Part shown: positions 1-7,642 of the stretch, piece by piece
How the letters are laid out: each line of letters opens with the position of its first letter
Numbering within the stretch: the first letter of the stretch is position 1
Assembly: GCA_014874415.1 (NCBI GenBank)
Contig: JACWAI010000071.1
Coordinates: 1-32,278, forward strand
DNA length: 32,278 bases
Source: Nitrososphaerales archaeon
Lineage (GTDB): Archaea; Thermoproteota; Nitrososphaeria; Nitrososphaerales; Gagatemarchaeaceae
Direction: 5' to 3'
Translations under genes and position numbers: made by a program
The notes under the pieces: generated by a model
Seen by the model: the letters and a program-made list of their open reading frames with translations, nothing else
Told to the model about the DNA's origin: nothing
Database searches by the model: none

Positions 1-1652
1 TAGTCCCACCATGAGATTATCACCGAGTTGGTCGGGGTTTCCGTCCTCACCCACTGGAGCGTCTGTATCAAGTCGCTGAAGGCGGAACGTGAATAGATGG
101 TCGCCCCATTGACGAGGCTGACGCCGGCGTCCGCAGGGCTGTTGTCGCAGAACAACTGGCCAGAGTAGGTGCACTGTATGGGGTGTGGTATCCAGTAAGA
201 CCCCGCCGGCAGCACGACCAGAGCGATGACGGCGATTGAAAAGACGACCTTCATCTCGTTGCGCGAAGTCGGGGCCGCCTTCTTCTTGACCAGAGGCGTG
301 CTGCTCGGCTTGACGATCGAATAGGCCAGCTCGGCGAAACCTATGCCTCCGAGGAGGCCCAGGGCTATGGACGAATAGACCAGGAGACGCGAGAAGGCCG
401 CGGAGAAGTATAGCCCCGTAAGCCCGAAGATGAGGGCGTAGATCATGGGGATCCCCCTCCGCCTGAACGCCACGAGCGCCCCAGCCATCCCGAAGGCGAG
501 GAGGATTGCGTATGAAGTGAAATAGTCAGAGCCTGTGGGGACCGCCTGCTCGGCCACAGACTGGACGAGCGCGTTGCTCGTACGCGCCCATGGGGCGATG
601 ACAGTAAGGTACCTTAGGGTCAAGCCGCCGACCAGACCGAAGCTGAGCAGGGTCAGGCCTGCAAGGCCGAAGGCGAACAGGAACTTGATCAGGGTCGACC
701 TGTATTCCGTAGGCTTGGTCCAGGTCTTTGCCCACTGGGCGACCAGCGGGAACAGGGTCCCCCCGATGAGGACCAGGCCGACAGGGTTGGTGACTATCGC
801 CGCTCCTGGCCTCGGGAAAATCGCGCTCACGAAAAGGGTCGAGCTTGTGAACGAGACCATCGCAGGAGTGTAACCTCCCAGGTCCAGGTTCAGGAAGGGG
901 ACCAGCAGGAATATCAGGCCGAAGGCGGCGCTGAAGTAGTCGCCCCCGCCCCAGGCGGTGTTGGCGTACCCGATCAGGATGCCTCCCATCAGTCCGCGGA
1001 CGACCCTGCTGCGGACGGCCCTTTCCTTGTCAAAGACGGTGAGCATCAGATAGCTCGCCGTCACGAACAGGAGGATGGCGAGAGGCTCCGACTTGAACCA
1101 CCCCAGGTTGCCTCTCTCGATAAGGGGAGGAGAAACGGCAAACATGAGGGCTGCGAAAAGGCCTGCCGCGTCTCCCGCTATCTTCCTCACGAGGAAGTAG
1201 AACACGACGGCCGTCAGGGCGCCGAGGAAGACGGGGAGGACCACCAGCCAGTCGTAAAGCGTGATGGAGACGCCGAAGACGTTGTGGACCAGCAGGTAGG
1301 TCAAAGCTCCCGCCAGCTGCAGCCCTCCCTGGGATGTGGCGGCGACGTTCCGTCCGACGGGGAACCAGGTATTGATGTCGTGCCAGAAGAAGTATCCCTG
1401 CATGTTGTGGCAGGCAGTATACACCGTCGGCCCGCAGTTTGAGGGGTTGGCGAACAGCGCCGAGTACAAACCCTGCGACTGCGCCAGGTTCACTATGTGC
1501 TGGGCCGCGTAGTAGTCGTAGTAGGGGTCGAACTCGTTCAGGTAGAACCCGTACTTGGCCGCGAATGCCCTAATCAGGACGGCGATGGTGAACACTATGG
1601 AGAGCATCATGGCGGCCATGACCGCCCTGCGCGATACCTCGGGTCTCCTCAT
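1..1652 (-). CDS. aglB: Oligosaccharyltransferase STT3/AglB, C-terminus cut by window edge
   Basis: Catalytic subunit of archaeal N-glycosylation: it transfers a lipid-linked glycan to Asn in N-x-S/T sequons on the outer face of the membrane. Translating the minus strand gives 550 codons of polytopic membrane protein. Near the end of the first membrane helix is the STT3 acidic motif FDPYYDYY (Asp42), which binds the metal and sequon. The reading runs off the window exactly in the family's second hallmark, W548-W549-D550 followed by TA (a Tyr codon), i.e. WWDY(G). The soluble C-terminal domain therefore lies outside the window. I chose the ATG at 1652. A TTG at 1682 is also possible, adding ten residues and lying about 30 bases from a TATA-like box, which suits a leaderless mRNA. 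A stop closes the frame further upstream. The identity is firm; the exact start is not. Confidence 0.93.
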   Translation of the reverse strand, partial: MRRPEVSRRAVMAAMMLSIVFTIAVLIRAFAAKYGFYLNEFDPYYDYYAAQHIVNLAQSQGLYSALFANPSNCGPTVYTACHNMQGYFFWHDINTWFPVGRNVAATSQGGLQLAGALTYLLVHNVFGVSITLYDWLVVLPVFLGALTAVVFYFLVRKIAGDAAGLFAALMFAVSPPLIERGNLGWFKSEPLAILLFVTASYLMLTVFDKERAVRSRVVRGLMGGILIGYANTAWGGGDYFSAAFGLIFLLVPFLNLDLGGYTPAMVSFTSSTLFVSAIFPRPGAAIVTNPVGLVLIGGTLFPLVAQWAKTWTKPTEYRSTLIKFLFAFGLAGLTLLSFGLVGGLTLRYLTVIAPWARTSNALVQSVAEQAVPTGSDYFTSYAILLAFGMAGALVAFRRRGIPMIYALIFGLTGLYFSAAFSRLLVYSSIALGLLGGIGFAELAYSIVKPSSTPLVKKKAAPTSRNEMKVVFSIAVIALVVLPAGSYWIPHPIQCTYSGQLFCDNSPADAGVSLVNGATIYSRSAFSDLIQTLQWVRTETPTNSVIISWWD

Positions 1653-1708
1653 GGAGGACCTTATGGTGTCCAGTAAGCCCAAATCTGGATGGAGAGGCCG
1701 CTTTGGGC

Positions 1709-1716
1709 TATTTTAA
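1709..1716 (-). promoter_or_regulatory. TATA-like box for aglB
   Basis: The minus strand reads TTAAAATA in the 76-base gap between gcvH and aglB. Its centre is about 30 bases before a TTG (1682) and about 60 before the ATG (1652) of aglB. It suggests aglB has its own promoter separate from gcvT-gcvH. Recognised by pattern only. Confidence 0.5.
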
Positions 1717-1728
1717 GCGTGCTTTTTG

Positions 1729-2139
1729 CTACTTCTTCAGAAGGGTGTCCAGGTGGGCGGCGTAGGCCTTGGCATCGAGCAGCGCCTTCTTTTCGGAGGC
1801 GATATTGGTCGGCTTGACCTCCACCAGCCACCCCTCGCCGTAGGGGGACTTGTTGACAAGCTCGGGGTGGGAGTCGAGCTGCGGGTTGACCTTGGTCACC
1901 GTCCCCGAGATTGGGGAATAGATTTCGGAGACCGCCTTGATCGACTCCACGGTCCCCATGGACTTCGCCTGCTGCACGCTGTCATTCGTCTTCGGATTTG
2001 TGACGTAGACGACGTCGTTCAGGGTCTTGGCAGCGTAGTCTGTGATGCCGATCCTCACGACGCCTCCTTCCTGCTTGGCCCATTCGTGCTCCTTCGTATA
2101 CATCAGGTCGTCGGGGATGTTGTATCCCTGGAAGTCCAT
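1729..2139 (-). CDS. gcvH: Glycine cleavage system H protein
   Basis: Lipoyl carrier of the glycine cleavage system. It shuttles the aminomethyl group from the P protein to the T protein. The 136-residue product has the normal family length and opens with the usual strand pattern (YTKEHEW at residues 14-20). The lipoylation site is GTVESIKAVSE, with the modified lysine at Lys68. The frame is open 69 bases further upstream into the end of gcvT, but the ATG at 2139 gives the standard N-terminus (MDFQGYNIPDD), so I chose it. It lies 25 bases after the gcvT stop on the same strand and is probably cotranscribed with it. The P protein and the lipoamide dehydrogenase are not in the window; glyA, which makes glycine and methylene-tetrahydropterin or -folate, is at 19500. 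Confidence 0.95.
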   Translation of the reverse strand: MDFQGYNIPDDLMYTKEHEWAKQEGGVVRIGITDYAAKTLNDVVYVTNPKTNDSVQQAKSMGTVESIKAVSEIYSPISGTVTKVNPQLDSHPELVNKSPYGEGWLVEVKPTNIASEKKALLDAKAYAAHLDTLLKK

Positions 2140-2164
2140 CGGGTTCGGGCGCCGTTTTGCCTGA

Positions 2165-3277
2165 CTAATTATCCTTGTGTCGCTTCCAGCCGTAAAGTTG
2201 CTCGTCATAGAAGGGCGGCTTCGTGATCGAGCCTCCCTGGGCAGCCTCCCTTACCTTCACGCTGACCCTGGTGCCGAAGTCCGACTTGCCGCGGGTGACG
2301 CGGCAGAGGGCTATCCCTTTCCTGATTATCGGGGAGAAGGTCCCGCTGGTCACCTTCCCGACGACCCCCGACCCGTCCCTGACTTCGAAGCCATGCCTGG
2401 GTATCCCTGAATCCAGTACAAGCCCCCTCCTGATGCCGGAGGGATTCTGAGCGCTTTGGTCTGCGAGCGCCGCGGAGCCGATGAAGCCTACCTTGCCGGC
2501 GGAAATCACCCAAGCCAAATCCGCCTCGAAGGGGTTGGTGCTCTGGTCGATGTCCGACCCGTGGAGCGGGAGCCCGGCCTCGAGCCTCAGCGAGTCCCTG
2601 GCGCCGAGGCCGCAGGGGGTGGACGTGGCTGCTAGCTTCTCCCAGACTTTCAGGGCGCCTTCCGGGCTTTCGTTCGTGGTGCCGTACACTATCACCTCGA
2701 ACCCGTCCTCGCCGGTGTAACCTGTCCGCGAAACAAGCGCTTTCTGCCCTGCCACATCCGTTTGTTCGCAGCGAAATCGTTTGAGTTGGCCCAGGTCCAG
2801 GGCCGCAAGCGGTTGTAGAGAATCGGACGCCTTGGGGCCCTGTATCGCGATCATGGCGGTCGACGGTGTCAGGTCCTCGATTTCGAATCCTTCGGGGGAG
2901 TGGGCGACCATGTGACGCATGTCGGCCTGCGCGTTGGCGGCGTTCACCACCACCATGTAGCTGTCGTCGGAGAGCTTCTCGATGATCAGGTCGTCGATTA
3001 TCCCGCCTCTGTCGTTGAGCAGCAGCGTGTAGAACGATTTCCCCAGAGGCTGGGACCTGACGTTGGTGGGGACCAGGCCCTCGAGGAAGTCCGTCGCCTG
3101 CCTCCCCTCGACCATGAACCGCCCCATGTGAGAGACGTCGAAGATTCCCGACGCGTTTCGAACGGCGAGGTGTTCGTCTGTCGTGGCGGTATACCAGAGA
3201 GGCATCTCGTATCCCGCAAATTCGGTGAGTTTGGCGTGCTGTGCGTGATAGCTGTGGAGCTGGGTCGTACTGAGCAT
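2165..3277 (-). CDS. gcvT: Glycine cleavage system T protein (aminomethyltransferase)
   Basis: Transfers the methylene group from aminomethylated H protein to a tetrahydrofolate-type carrier and releases ammonia. The 370-residue length is typical. N-terminal landmarks are FAGYEMPLWY (residues 20-29) and FDVSHMGRF (about 46-54). The stretch VNAANAQADMRHM (about 111-123) carries the pterin-site Asn/Asp of the family, and RTGYTGEDGFEV is the usual central signature. The ATG start lies 27 bases from the centre of a TATA-like element, so the mRNA is probably leaderless. The gene is divergent from cofE and followed by gcvH. Identity is secure; whether the carrier is folate or a modified pterin cannot be read from sequence. 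Confidence 0.96.
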   Translation of the reverse strand: MLSTTQLHSYHAQHAKLTEFAGYEMPLWYTATTDEHLAVRNASGIFDVSHMGRFMVEGRQATDFLEGLVPTNVRSQPLGKSFYTLLLNDRGGIIDDLIIEKLSDDSYMVVVNAANAQADMRHMVAHSPEGFEIEDLTPSTAMIAIQGPKASDSLQPLAALDLGQLKRFRCEQTDVAGQKALVSRTGYTGEDGFEVIVYGTTNESPEGALKVWEKLAATSTPCGLGARDSLRLEAGLPLHGSDIDQSTNPFEADLAWVISAGKVGFIGSAALADQSAQNPSGIRRGLVLDSGIPRHGFEVRDGSGVVGKVTSGTFSPIIRKGIALCRVTRGKSDFGTRVSVKVREAAQGGSITKPPFYDEQLYGWKRHKDN

Positions 3278-3298
3278 GTTCGCCTGCGACGGCCGACT

Positions 3299-3308
3299 CT
3301 ATTTAAGA
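3299..3308. promoter_or_regulatory. Single TATA element shared by divergent gcvT and cofE
   Basis: The ten bases ctatttaaga are nearly self-complementary around TTTAA and read as a TATA box on both strands. The start codons of gcvT (3277, minus) and cofE (3332, plus) lie about 27 and 28 bases from its centre, the distance expected for leaderless archaeal transcripts in both directions. No other TATA-like sequence is present in the 54-base gap. Confidence 0.6.
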
Positions 3309-3331
3309 GAGTGACGTCCCGTTCTTGATGT

Positions 3332-4099
3332 TTGCTCACACTTACTCCTGTCGAGGTCCGGGCAGAGAGCTCGAAGTTCGACATCGTTTCGTTGATTGAA
3401 AGAAGGGTGGGAGGCGAGTTGAGGGATGGAGACCTGCTTGTGATTTCGAGCAAGTTCGTTGCTGTCTCGGAGGGGAGGGTCGTGAAGCTCGGCTCTGTGA
3501 CGCCCTGCGAAGAGGCGAGGAAGATGGCGGAGAAGCACCATATGGACGCGAGGCTCTGCGAGCTGGTCCTGCGCGAGTCGGATACAATCATAGGAGGTTC
3601 TCCCGGTTTCATCCTCGCCGCCAAAGACGGCCTTCTCACCCCCAACGCGGGGATTGACAAATCGAACGTGAAACATGGGACGGTCGTGCTCTATCCGAGG
3701 AGGCCCGAACTTTCGGCGTGGAGGATACGGGAGGCCCTGAAGTTCTCTCTGGGCGTCTCCATCGGGGTGGTCGTCTGTGACAGCCGGCTGTCCCCGACGA
3801 GAAAAGGGACCACCGGCGTCGCTGTGGCCTCGTCCGGGATAGAGGGGCTGATAGACATGAGAGGAAGAAAAGATCTCTTCGGCAACGTACTGAAGGTGAC
3901 GGCCCAGGGGGTGGCCGACGACCTGAGCTCGGCCGCCGAAATCCTGATGGGAGAATCCGACGAGGCGACCCCCATAGTCCTGGTGAGAGGGCTGAGAAAG
4001 GGCATTCTGAAAGACGCCGAGTACCCTGGAAAGAGGTTCGCCATTTCGATGGACGAATGCGTCTATCTGAGGAGCCTCGGCTACTCAGGACCGGCATAG
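3332..4099 (+). CDS. cofE: Coenzyme F420-0:L-glutamate ligase
   Basis: Adds gamma-linked glutamates to F420-0 in a GTP-dependent reaction, completing the deazaflavin coenzyme F420. The 255-residue protein matches the archaeal single-domain CofE. It has LRDGDLLVISSKFVAVSEGR early (the SK..S.SEG pattern), GGSPGFILAAKDGLLTPNAGIDKSN in the middle (LTPNAGID is a family hallmark), a VCDSRLSPTRKGTTGVA stretch that corresponds to the SFGRPWR.G..GVAIG region, and a closing G..DL...GR/VADDLSSAAEILMGE region. An in-frame stop at 3326-3328 leaves TTG at 3332 as the only start that keeps the N-terminal strand, and a TATA element lies 28 bases before it. The gene implies F420-dependent redox enzymes elsewhere in the genome. 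A small zinc-ribbon gene follows after 23 bases. Confidence 0.93.
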   Translation: MLTLTPVEVRAESSKFDIVSLIERRVGGELRDGDLLVISSKFVAVSEGRVVKLGSVTPCEEARKMAEKHHMDARLCELVLRESDTIIGGSPGFILAAKDGLLTPNAGIDKSNVKHGTVVLYPRRPELSAWRIREALKFSLGVSIGVVVCDSRLSPTRKGTTGVAVASSGIEGLIDMRGRKDLFGNVLKVTAQGVADDLSSAAEILMGESDEATPIVLVRGLRKGILKDAEYPGKRFAISMDECVYLRSLGYSGPA

Positions 4100-4122
4100 G
4101 CGTAAATGCAGGTTCCCGTGCG

Positions 4123-4308
4123 GTGTCGGGGTTGACCTACGAGATCGTTTGCTCCTCTTGCGGGACCCCCCTCTACTCAGGATTCGACCTCCGTTCCCCG
4201 GGAGATGTGCTCAAGGCCGCCGAATACAAGTGCAGGAAGTGTGGGACCAGGCTGTCCCCGACCAAGTTCGAAGTCGATGTAAGGAAGATTGACGGGTCGT
4301 TCTCCTGA
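4123..4308 (+). CDS. Small zinc-ribbon protein
   Basis: About 61 residues with two CxxC knuckles, CSSCG and CRKCG, separated by some 26 residues: a standard four-cysteine zinc ribbon. The linker contains SGFDLRSPGDVLK. The frame is open from 4057, inside cofE, but I take the GTG at 4123 (or the TTG at 4132) as start because the preceding residues look like read-through of the cofE tail. It follows cofE by 23 bases and is probably cotranscribed. The function is unknown. Small stand-alone ribbons like this are common in archaea and may bind RNA, DNA or RNA polymerase; nothing here decides which. Confidence 0.75.
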   Translation: MSGLTYEIVCSSCGTPLYSGFDLRSPGDVLKAAEYKCRKCGTRLSPTKFEVDVRKIDGSFS

Positions 4309-4343
4309 GTCAAGTTAATGCCCCGCGGCTCGGCGCGTCCCTT

Positions 4344-4350
4344 GGAGGTG
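4344..4350 (+). promoter_or_regulatory. Shine-Dalgarno sequence of topA
   Basis: GGAGGTG lies 8 bases before the ATG at 4359 and fixes the topA start. A TATA-like AGTTAATG at about 4313-4320 would give a short leader. This is one of the few clear ribosome binding sites here; many other genes have TATA-to-start distances that fit leaderless mRNAs. Confidence 0.75.
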
Positions 4351-4358
4351 TTCTTGGT

Positions 4359-6422
4359 ATGAGCGACGGATACACGCTGGTGATCTGCGAGAAGCCTGAC
4401 GCCGCCAGGCGCGTCTCAGACGCGCTGTCTGGAGGGACCAGTCACGCCGACCAGGTAGGCGGGGTTGCGGTATTCAGGTTCAGCAGAAGGGGGGAGGAAT
4501 TCGTCGTCTGCGCCGCCCAGGGACACCTCTACGGGGTGTCAGATCCGTCCGATGAAAGGGCGGTTTATCCTGTCTTCGACGTCGAGTGGTATCCCTCTGA
4601 CCTCTTGGACGAAGCCAGTGCCATTGCCGCAAGGCGGATATCGACGATAAGGACGCTCGCGGCCGGCGCGTCGAGGTTCGTCAACGCCTGCGACTTCGAC
4701 GTAGAAGGGGAAACCATAGGATATAATCTCCTGAAGTACGCCTGTGGCGGGAAGGAAAAGGACGCGCTGAGGGCGAAGTTCTCGACCCTCACAGAGGAGG
4801 ACTTGGTCAAGGCGTTCGAGGACCTGAAGCCTCAGCACGCACAGGGCCTCGCCAGGGCAGGGAGGGCGAGGCACGCCATCGATTTTGTTTGGGGGGTGAA
4901 CCTCTCCAGAGCCTTATCCCAGTCGGCATTGGGTTCCGGACACAGGTACAGGACGGTGAGCATAGGACGAGTGCAGGGCCCGACCCTCGGGTTCCTCGTC
5001 CAGAGGGAGAAGGAGGTACGGGAGTTCGTGCCCGTCCCGTTTTGGAAGGTCTCCGGGACCTTCGAAAAAGAGGGGAAGAGGTTCAACGCGGGCTACGCCG
5101 AGGACAGAATCGAGACCAAGGAATCAGCAGAGAAGATCAGGGAAGATTGCCTAGGAAGAGAGGCCGTCGCGGTCGCGGTCCGCAGGAGCTCTGCCCAGAT
5201 CGGTCCCCCCGTCCCGTTCAACTTGGGCGACCTCCAGAAAGAGGCATACCGGGCTTTCGGGTACTCCCCGAGCAGGACCCTACAGATCGCTGAAAGGCTC
5301 TACCTCGGAGCGCTCGTCTCATACCCGCGCACGAGCAGCCAGAGGCTCCCACCTACCATCAACTATGGGGGCATAATGCGAGGGATCGGGAAGATCACTC
5401 AGTATGCAGCCTACACAGAGGAACTGAACAAGGCCGAGCTCAAGCCTGTACAGGGCGCGAAGTCGGACCCGGCCCACCCGGCGATCCATCCTACCGGGGA
5501 GAAGCCCAAACGGGCCCTCGACGTTTCGGAAGCTGCGGTCTTCGACCTCGTCGTAAGGAGGTTTCTCGCGTCCTTCGGCCCTTCGGCCAGGAGGGAACTG
5601 GCGGAGGTTTCGCTGGAGGTGGGGGAGCACGAATTCAGGCTGTCAGGGGGAAGGATGATCTTCCCAGGGTGGATGAAGTACTACGGGAAGTATGCAGGTT
5701 ACAAGGACGTCGAGCTCCCGCCCGTTTCCCAGGGAGACAGGCTCGAGACGGTCGGTGTGGCCGTAGAAGAGAAGTTCGGCCAGAAGCCTTCGAGATACAA
5801 CCAGGCTAGCCTGCTCGAGAAGATGGAGAAGGAAGGAATCGGGACGAAGGCGACCAGGGCCGACATAATCGCGACGCTGGTGGGGAGGGGGTACGTCTCT
5901 GGAGAGAGCATGGAGGTGACCGACCTGGGGCTGTCCGTTGTCGAGGTCGTTGCCAAGTACGCTCCCTCGATAATAGGCATGGGTCTCACCAAGGAGATCG
6001 AGGAGAAACTTGAAGCTGTCGAGACGGGGGGACAGGGAGAGGGGACCCTGCTAAGGGAGACCGTCAGGGCCATCGCCGACCAGCTGGCGGAGCTCAGCGC
6101 CAACGAAGAGTCGGTCGGACACGGAATCGACTCTGCACTGATGAGCAGCGTGGCCGGGTCCTTCGTGTTGGGGAAGTGCCCCCTCTGCAAGACTGGAGAC
6201 CTCAGAATCGTCAGATCGAAGGCGACGAAGAAGAGGTTCGTCGGATGCTCCAACTATTCGTCCGGATGCCGTGCCTCCGCTCCCCTTCCGCAGAAGGGAA
6301 CGATCAAGACCACCTCGAAGGCATGCGAGCACTGCGCGTGGCCCGTCGTCTATGTGATGGGGGGAAGGCGCCCATGGAAGCTCTGCGTCAATCCAGGATG
6401 CCCGGGGAAGAACAAGCCATGA
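4359..6422 (+). CDS. topA: DNA topoisomerase I (type IA), archaeal
   Basis: Relaxes negative supercoils by cutting one strand and holding the 5' phosphate on a tyrosine. At 687 residues it has the full type IA layout. The N-terminal Toprim domain has LVICEKPDAARR with Glu11 and CDFDVEGE with Asp112, Asp114 and Glu116, the metal-binding acids. The strand-passage region has SIGRVQGPTL (about 201-210), and the catalytic site is SYPRTSSQRLP with Tyr322. The C-terminus holds two zinc modules: CPLC...GC.....GC and CEHC...C....C. There is no helicase domain, so it is not a reverse gyrase, in keeping with a non-hyperthermophile. The ATG at 4359 is supported by GGAGGTG. The TGA overlaps the ATG of the next gene (ATGA), which implies translational coupling. 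Confidence 0.96.
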   Translation: MSDGYTLVICEKPDAARRVSDALSGGTSHADQVGGVAVFRFSRRGEEFVVCAAQGHLYGVSDPSDERAVYPVFDVEWYPSDLLDEASAIAARRISTIRTLAAGASRFVNACDFDVEGETIGYNLLKYACGGKEKDALRAKFSTLTEEDLVKAFEDLKPQHAQGLARAGRARHAIDFVWGVNLSRALSQSALGSGHRYRTVSIGRVQGPTLGFLVQREKEVREFVPVPFWKVSGTFEKEGKRFNAGYAEDRIETKESAEKIREDCLGREAVAVAVRRSSAQIGPPVPFNLGDLQKEAYRAFGYSPSRTLQIAERLYLGALVSYPRTSSQRLPPTINYGGIMRGIGKITQYAAYTEELNKAELKPVQGAKSDPAHPAIHPTGEKPKRALDVSEAAVFDLVVRRFLASFGPSARRELAEVSLEVGEHEFRLSGGRMIFPGWMKYYGKYAGYKDVELPPVSQGDRLETVGVAVEEKFGQKPSRYNQASLLEKMEKEGIGTKATRADIIATLVGRGYVSGESMEVTDLGLSVVEVVAKYAPSIIGMGLTKEIEEKLEAVETGGQGEGTLLRETVRAIADQLAELSANEESVGHGIDSALMSSVAGSFVLGKCPLCKTGDLRIVRSKATKKRFVGCSNYSSGCRASAPLPQKGTIKTTSKACEHCAWPVVYVMGGRRPWKLCVNPGCPGKNKP

Positions 6423-6625
6423 AGTGTCATTTGTGTGAAAGGGAGGCAGTCTCGGGCCTCTGCCCTTATCATGAAGCTGCGAAGGCAAGGGTACAGTCCG
6501 CTTACCCCCTCTGGGTGCGGGCATACGGAAGAATGGAATGGAACGAGTACCTGGATAATGTTAAACGCAACGTTCAAACGGGTCAGTGGGCAAAGGAGAT
6601 AGCCGGGTTCCTGAAAGGTGATTAG
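6419..6625 (+). CDS. Small zinc-binding protein coupled to topA
   Basis: A 68-residue protein starting at the ATG inside the ATGA overlap with topA. The N-terminus has CHLCE (Cys3, Cys6) and CPYHE (Cys15, His18), a compact CxxC...CxxH zinc knuckle. A helical, basic tail with several aromatic residues follows (YPLWVRAYGRMEWNEYL). The frame is open much further upstream inside topA, but that part is the shadow of topA. The stop directly abuts the next start (TAG then ATG). The tight coupling suggests a role alongside TopA or in nucleic acid binding; I do not recognise a named family. Confidence 0.78.
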   Translation: MKCHLCEREAVSGLCPYHEAAKARVQSAYPLWVRAYGRMEWNEYLDNVKRNVQTGQWAKEIAGFLKGD

Positions 6626-7033
6626 ATGATAAGAGAAGCGATCGAGTCTGCTTACGACAAGACATTAGGGGCGCTGAAGGACACCCTGGTCGGGTTCGTC
6701 GCTTCGCTGACCAGAGGGAGCGGCGTCGTCGAGACCCTGTACATCATTCTGCTGGTCGCGCTCATGGCGGGCTTCGTCAACGCCGCTGTGTTTCCCGTTC
6801 CGAACCAGAGCTATGTCCCCTATCCGGGGATAAGCGCCATGACGATCCCCGAGGCCATCATCGATGCGTTCGTGATTGCTGTAGGAGGGTCGGGCATCTA
6901 TCTCGTGTACCGGAGCGGCAGACAGACCGTCCGCAGCAGGACGGTCAACCTCTACCTCGGGCTGGCTCTGCTGCTTCTGGTAGTCTCCGTCTTCACTGGG
7001 ATTGATATGGCCCTCCTCAAGGGCATCGGATAG
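6626..7033 (+). CDS. Conserved membrane protein, unknown function
   Basis: 135 residues. A cytoplasmic helical N-terminus of about 35 residues is followed by three likely membrane helices: VETLYIILLVALMAGFVNAA (about 34-53), an Ala/Ile-rich segment around EAIIDAFVIAVGGSGIYLVY (about 75-95) and VNLYLGLALLLLVVSVFTGI (about 107-126). A short loop with PVPNQSYVPYPG separates the first two. It begins at the base after the preceding stop, so it is part of the topA-zinc protein-membrane protein transcription unit. Its last 17 bases overlap the end of the convergent gene on the minus strand. No catalytic motif is visible. Confidence 0.8.
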   Translation: MIREAIESAYDKTLGALKDTLVGFVASLTRGSGVVETLYIILLVALMAGFVNAAVFPVPNQSYVPYPGISAMTIPEAIIDAFVIAVGGSGIYLVYRSGRQTVRSRTVNLYLGLALLLLVVSVFTGIDMALLKGIG

Positions 7034-7607
7034 AAAAGACCCCGGCCGGCCAAGCGGCGCCCCGCTCAGTTCTGACCGTCACCTCCTCCCTCCCGGCAGC
7101 CACCGAAGCCGTCAGGTCAGAGAGAGCAGAGATTGACCTGCTTGTACTCCCTCTAGTGAACCCTTCACGCCTGTACATCGACAGGATGACGGCCTTGCCG
7201 TTCGTCTTGGCAAAGAACGATAGGCTGGCCACAGCGAAGGTGAGCTTCCGGCTCCTCGGGCTCCCGTCTTCCAGTGAAATCAAGTGAAACAAGCTGTTGA
7301 GGCTGTCGATTATGACCACCTTCTGCTGGGTTTCGAACAGGGCGGAGAACTCGCCTTCTACGTCCACCCCGGGTTCGGGGACCCTGATTATTGTCTCCCT
7401 GACGGCGGAGGCAGCGGTCCCCGAAAAGATTCGGTCCGCGTTGGATGAGTAGAACGCATCGAGGTCGACGATGGCGCACGGAGCCAGGAGGGACATTACC
7501 GTGCGGGCGAAGGCAAGATTGGACCTCCTGTCTTCCAGGATGAAGGTCGACGTCTTCCCGACCAGAGGGGACAGGAATGACTGCGCCTGCTCCCCGCTAA
7601 AGCTCAT
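7017..7607 (-). CDS. RecA/RadA-like protein lacking the P-loop
   Basis: 196 residues from the ATG at 7607. The order of segments looks like a RecA-fold core: a first strand TSTFILEDRRSN where a Walker A loop should be, CAIVDLDAFYSS, then KVVIIDSLNSLFHLI as a good Walker B strand (hhhhD followed by S.N), then GKAVILSMYRREG and a C-terminal pair of strands (TASVAAGREEVTVRTERG), as in RadA/KaiC-type ATPases. No GxxxxGK[ST] is present, so ATP binding of the usual kind is unlikely. This resembles inactive RecA paralogues that serve as partner subunits. It is divergent, by 35 bases, from a RuvC-like gene, and its end overlaps the membrane protein by 17 bases. The assignment rests on fold-pattern reading only. 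Confidence 0.65.
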   Translation of the reverse strand: MSFSGEQAQSFLSPLVGKTSTFILEDRRSNLAFARTVMSLLAPCAIVDLDAFYSSNADRIFSGTAASAVRETIIRVPEPGVDVEGEFSALFETQQKVVIIDSLNSLFHLISLEDGSPRSRKLTFAVASLSFFAKTNGKAVILSMYRREGFTRGSTSRSISALSDLTASVAAGREEVTVRTERGAAWPAGVFSIRCP

Positions 7608-7642
7608 TAGTCCAGCCCGGGTCGACTCCCTCGGTATTTCAA

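Noticed and set aside
535-873. Plus-strand frame of 112 codons near the left edge
   Set aside because: Antisense to the aglB membrane region, which has both STT3 hallmark motifs in the minus strand.
1726-2226. A 166-codon plus-strand frame over gcvH
   Set aside because: Antisense to the lipoyl-domain gene; composition is not protein-like.
4359-6422. Reverse gyrase
   Set aside because: Only the topoisomerase half is present; no helicase domain precedes it, and the gene starts with the Toprim domain.
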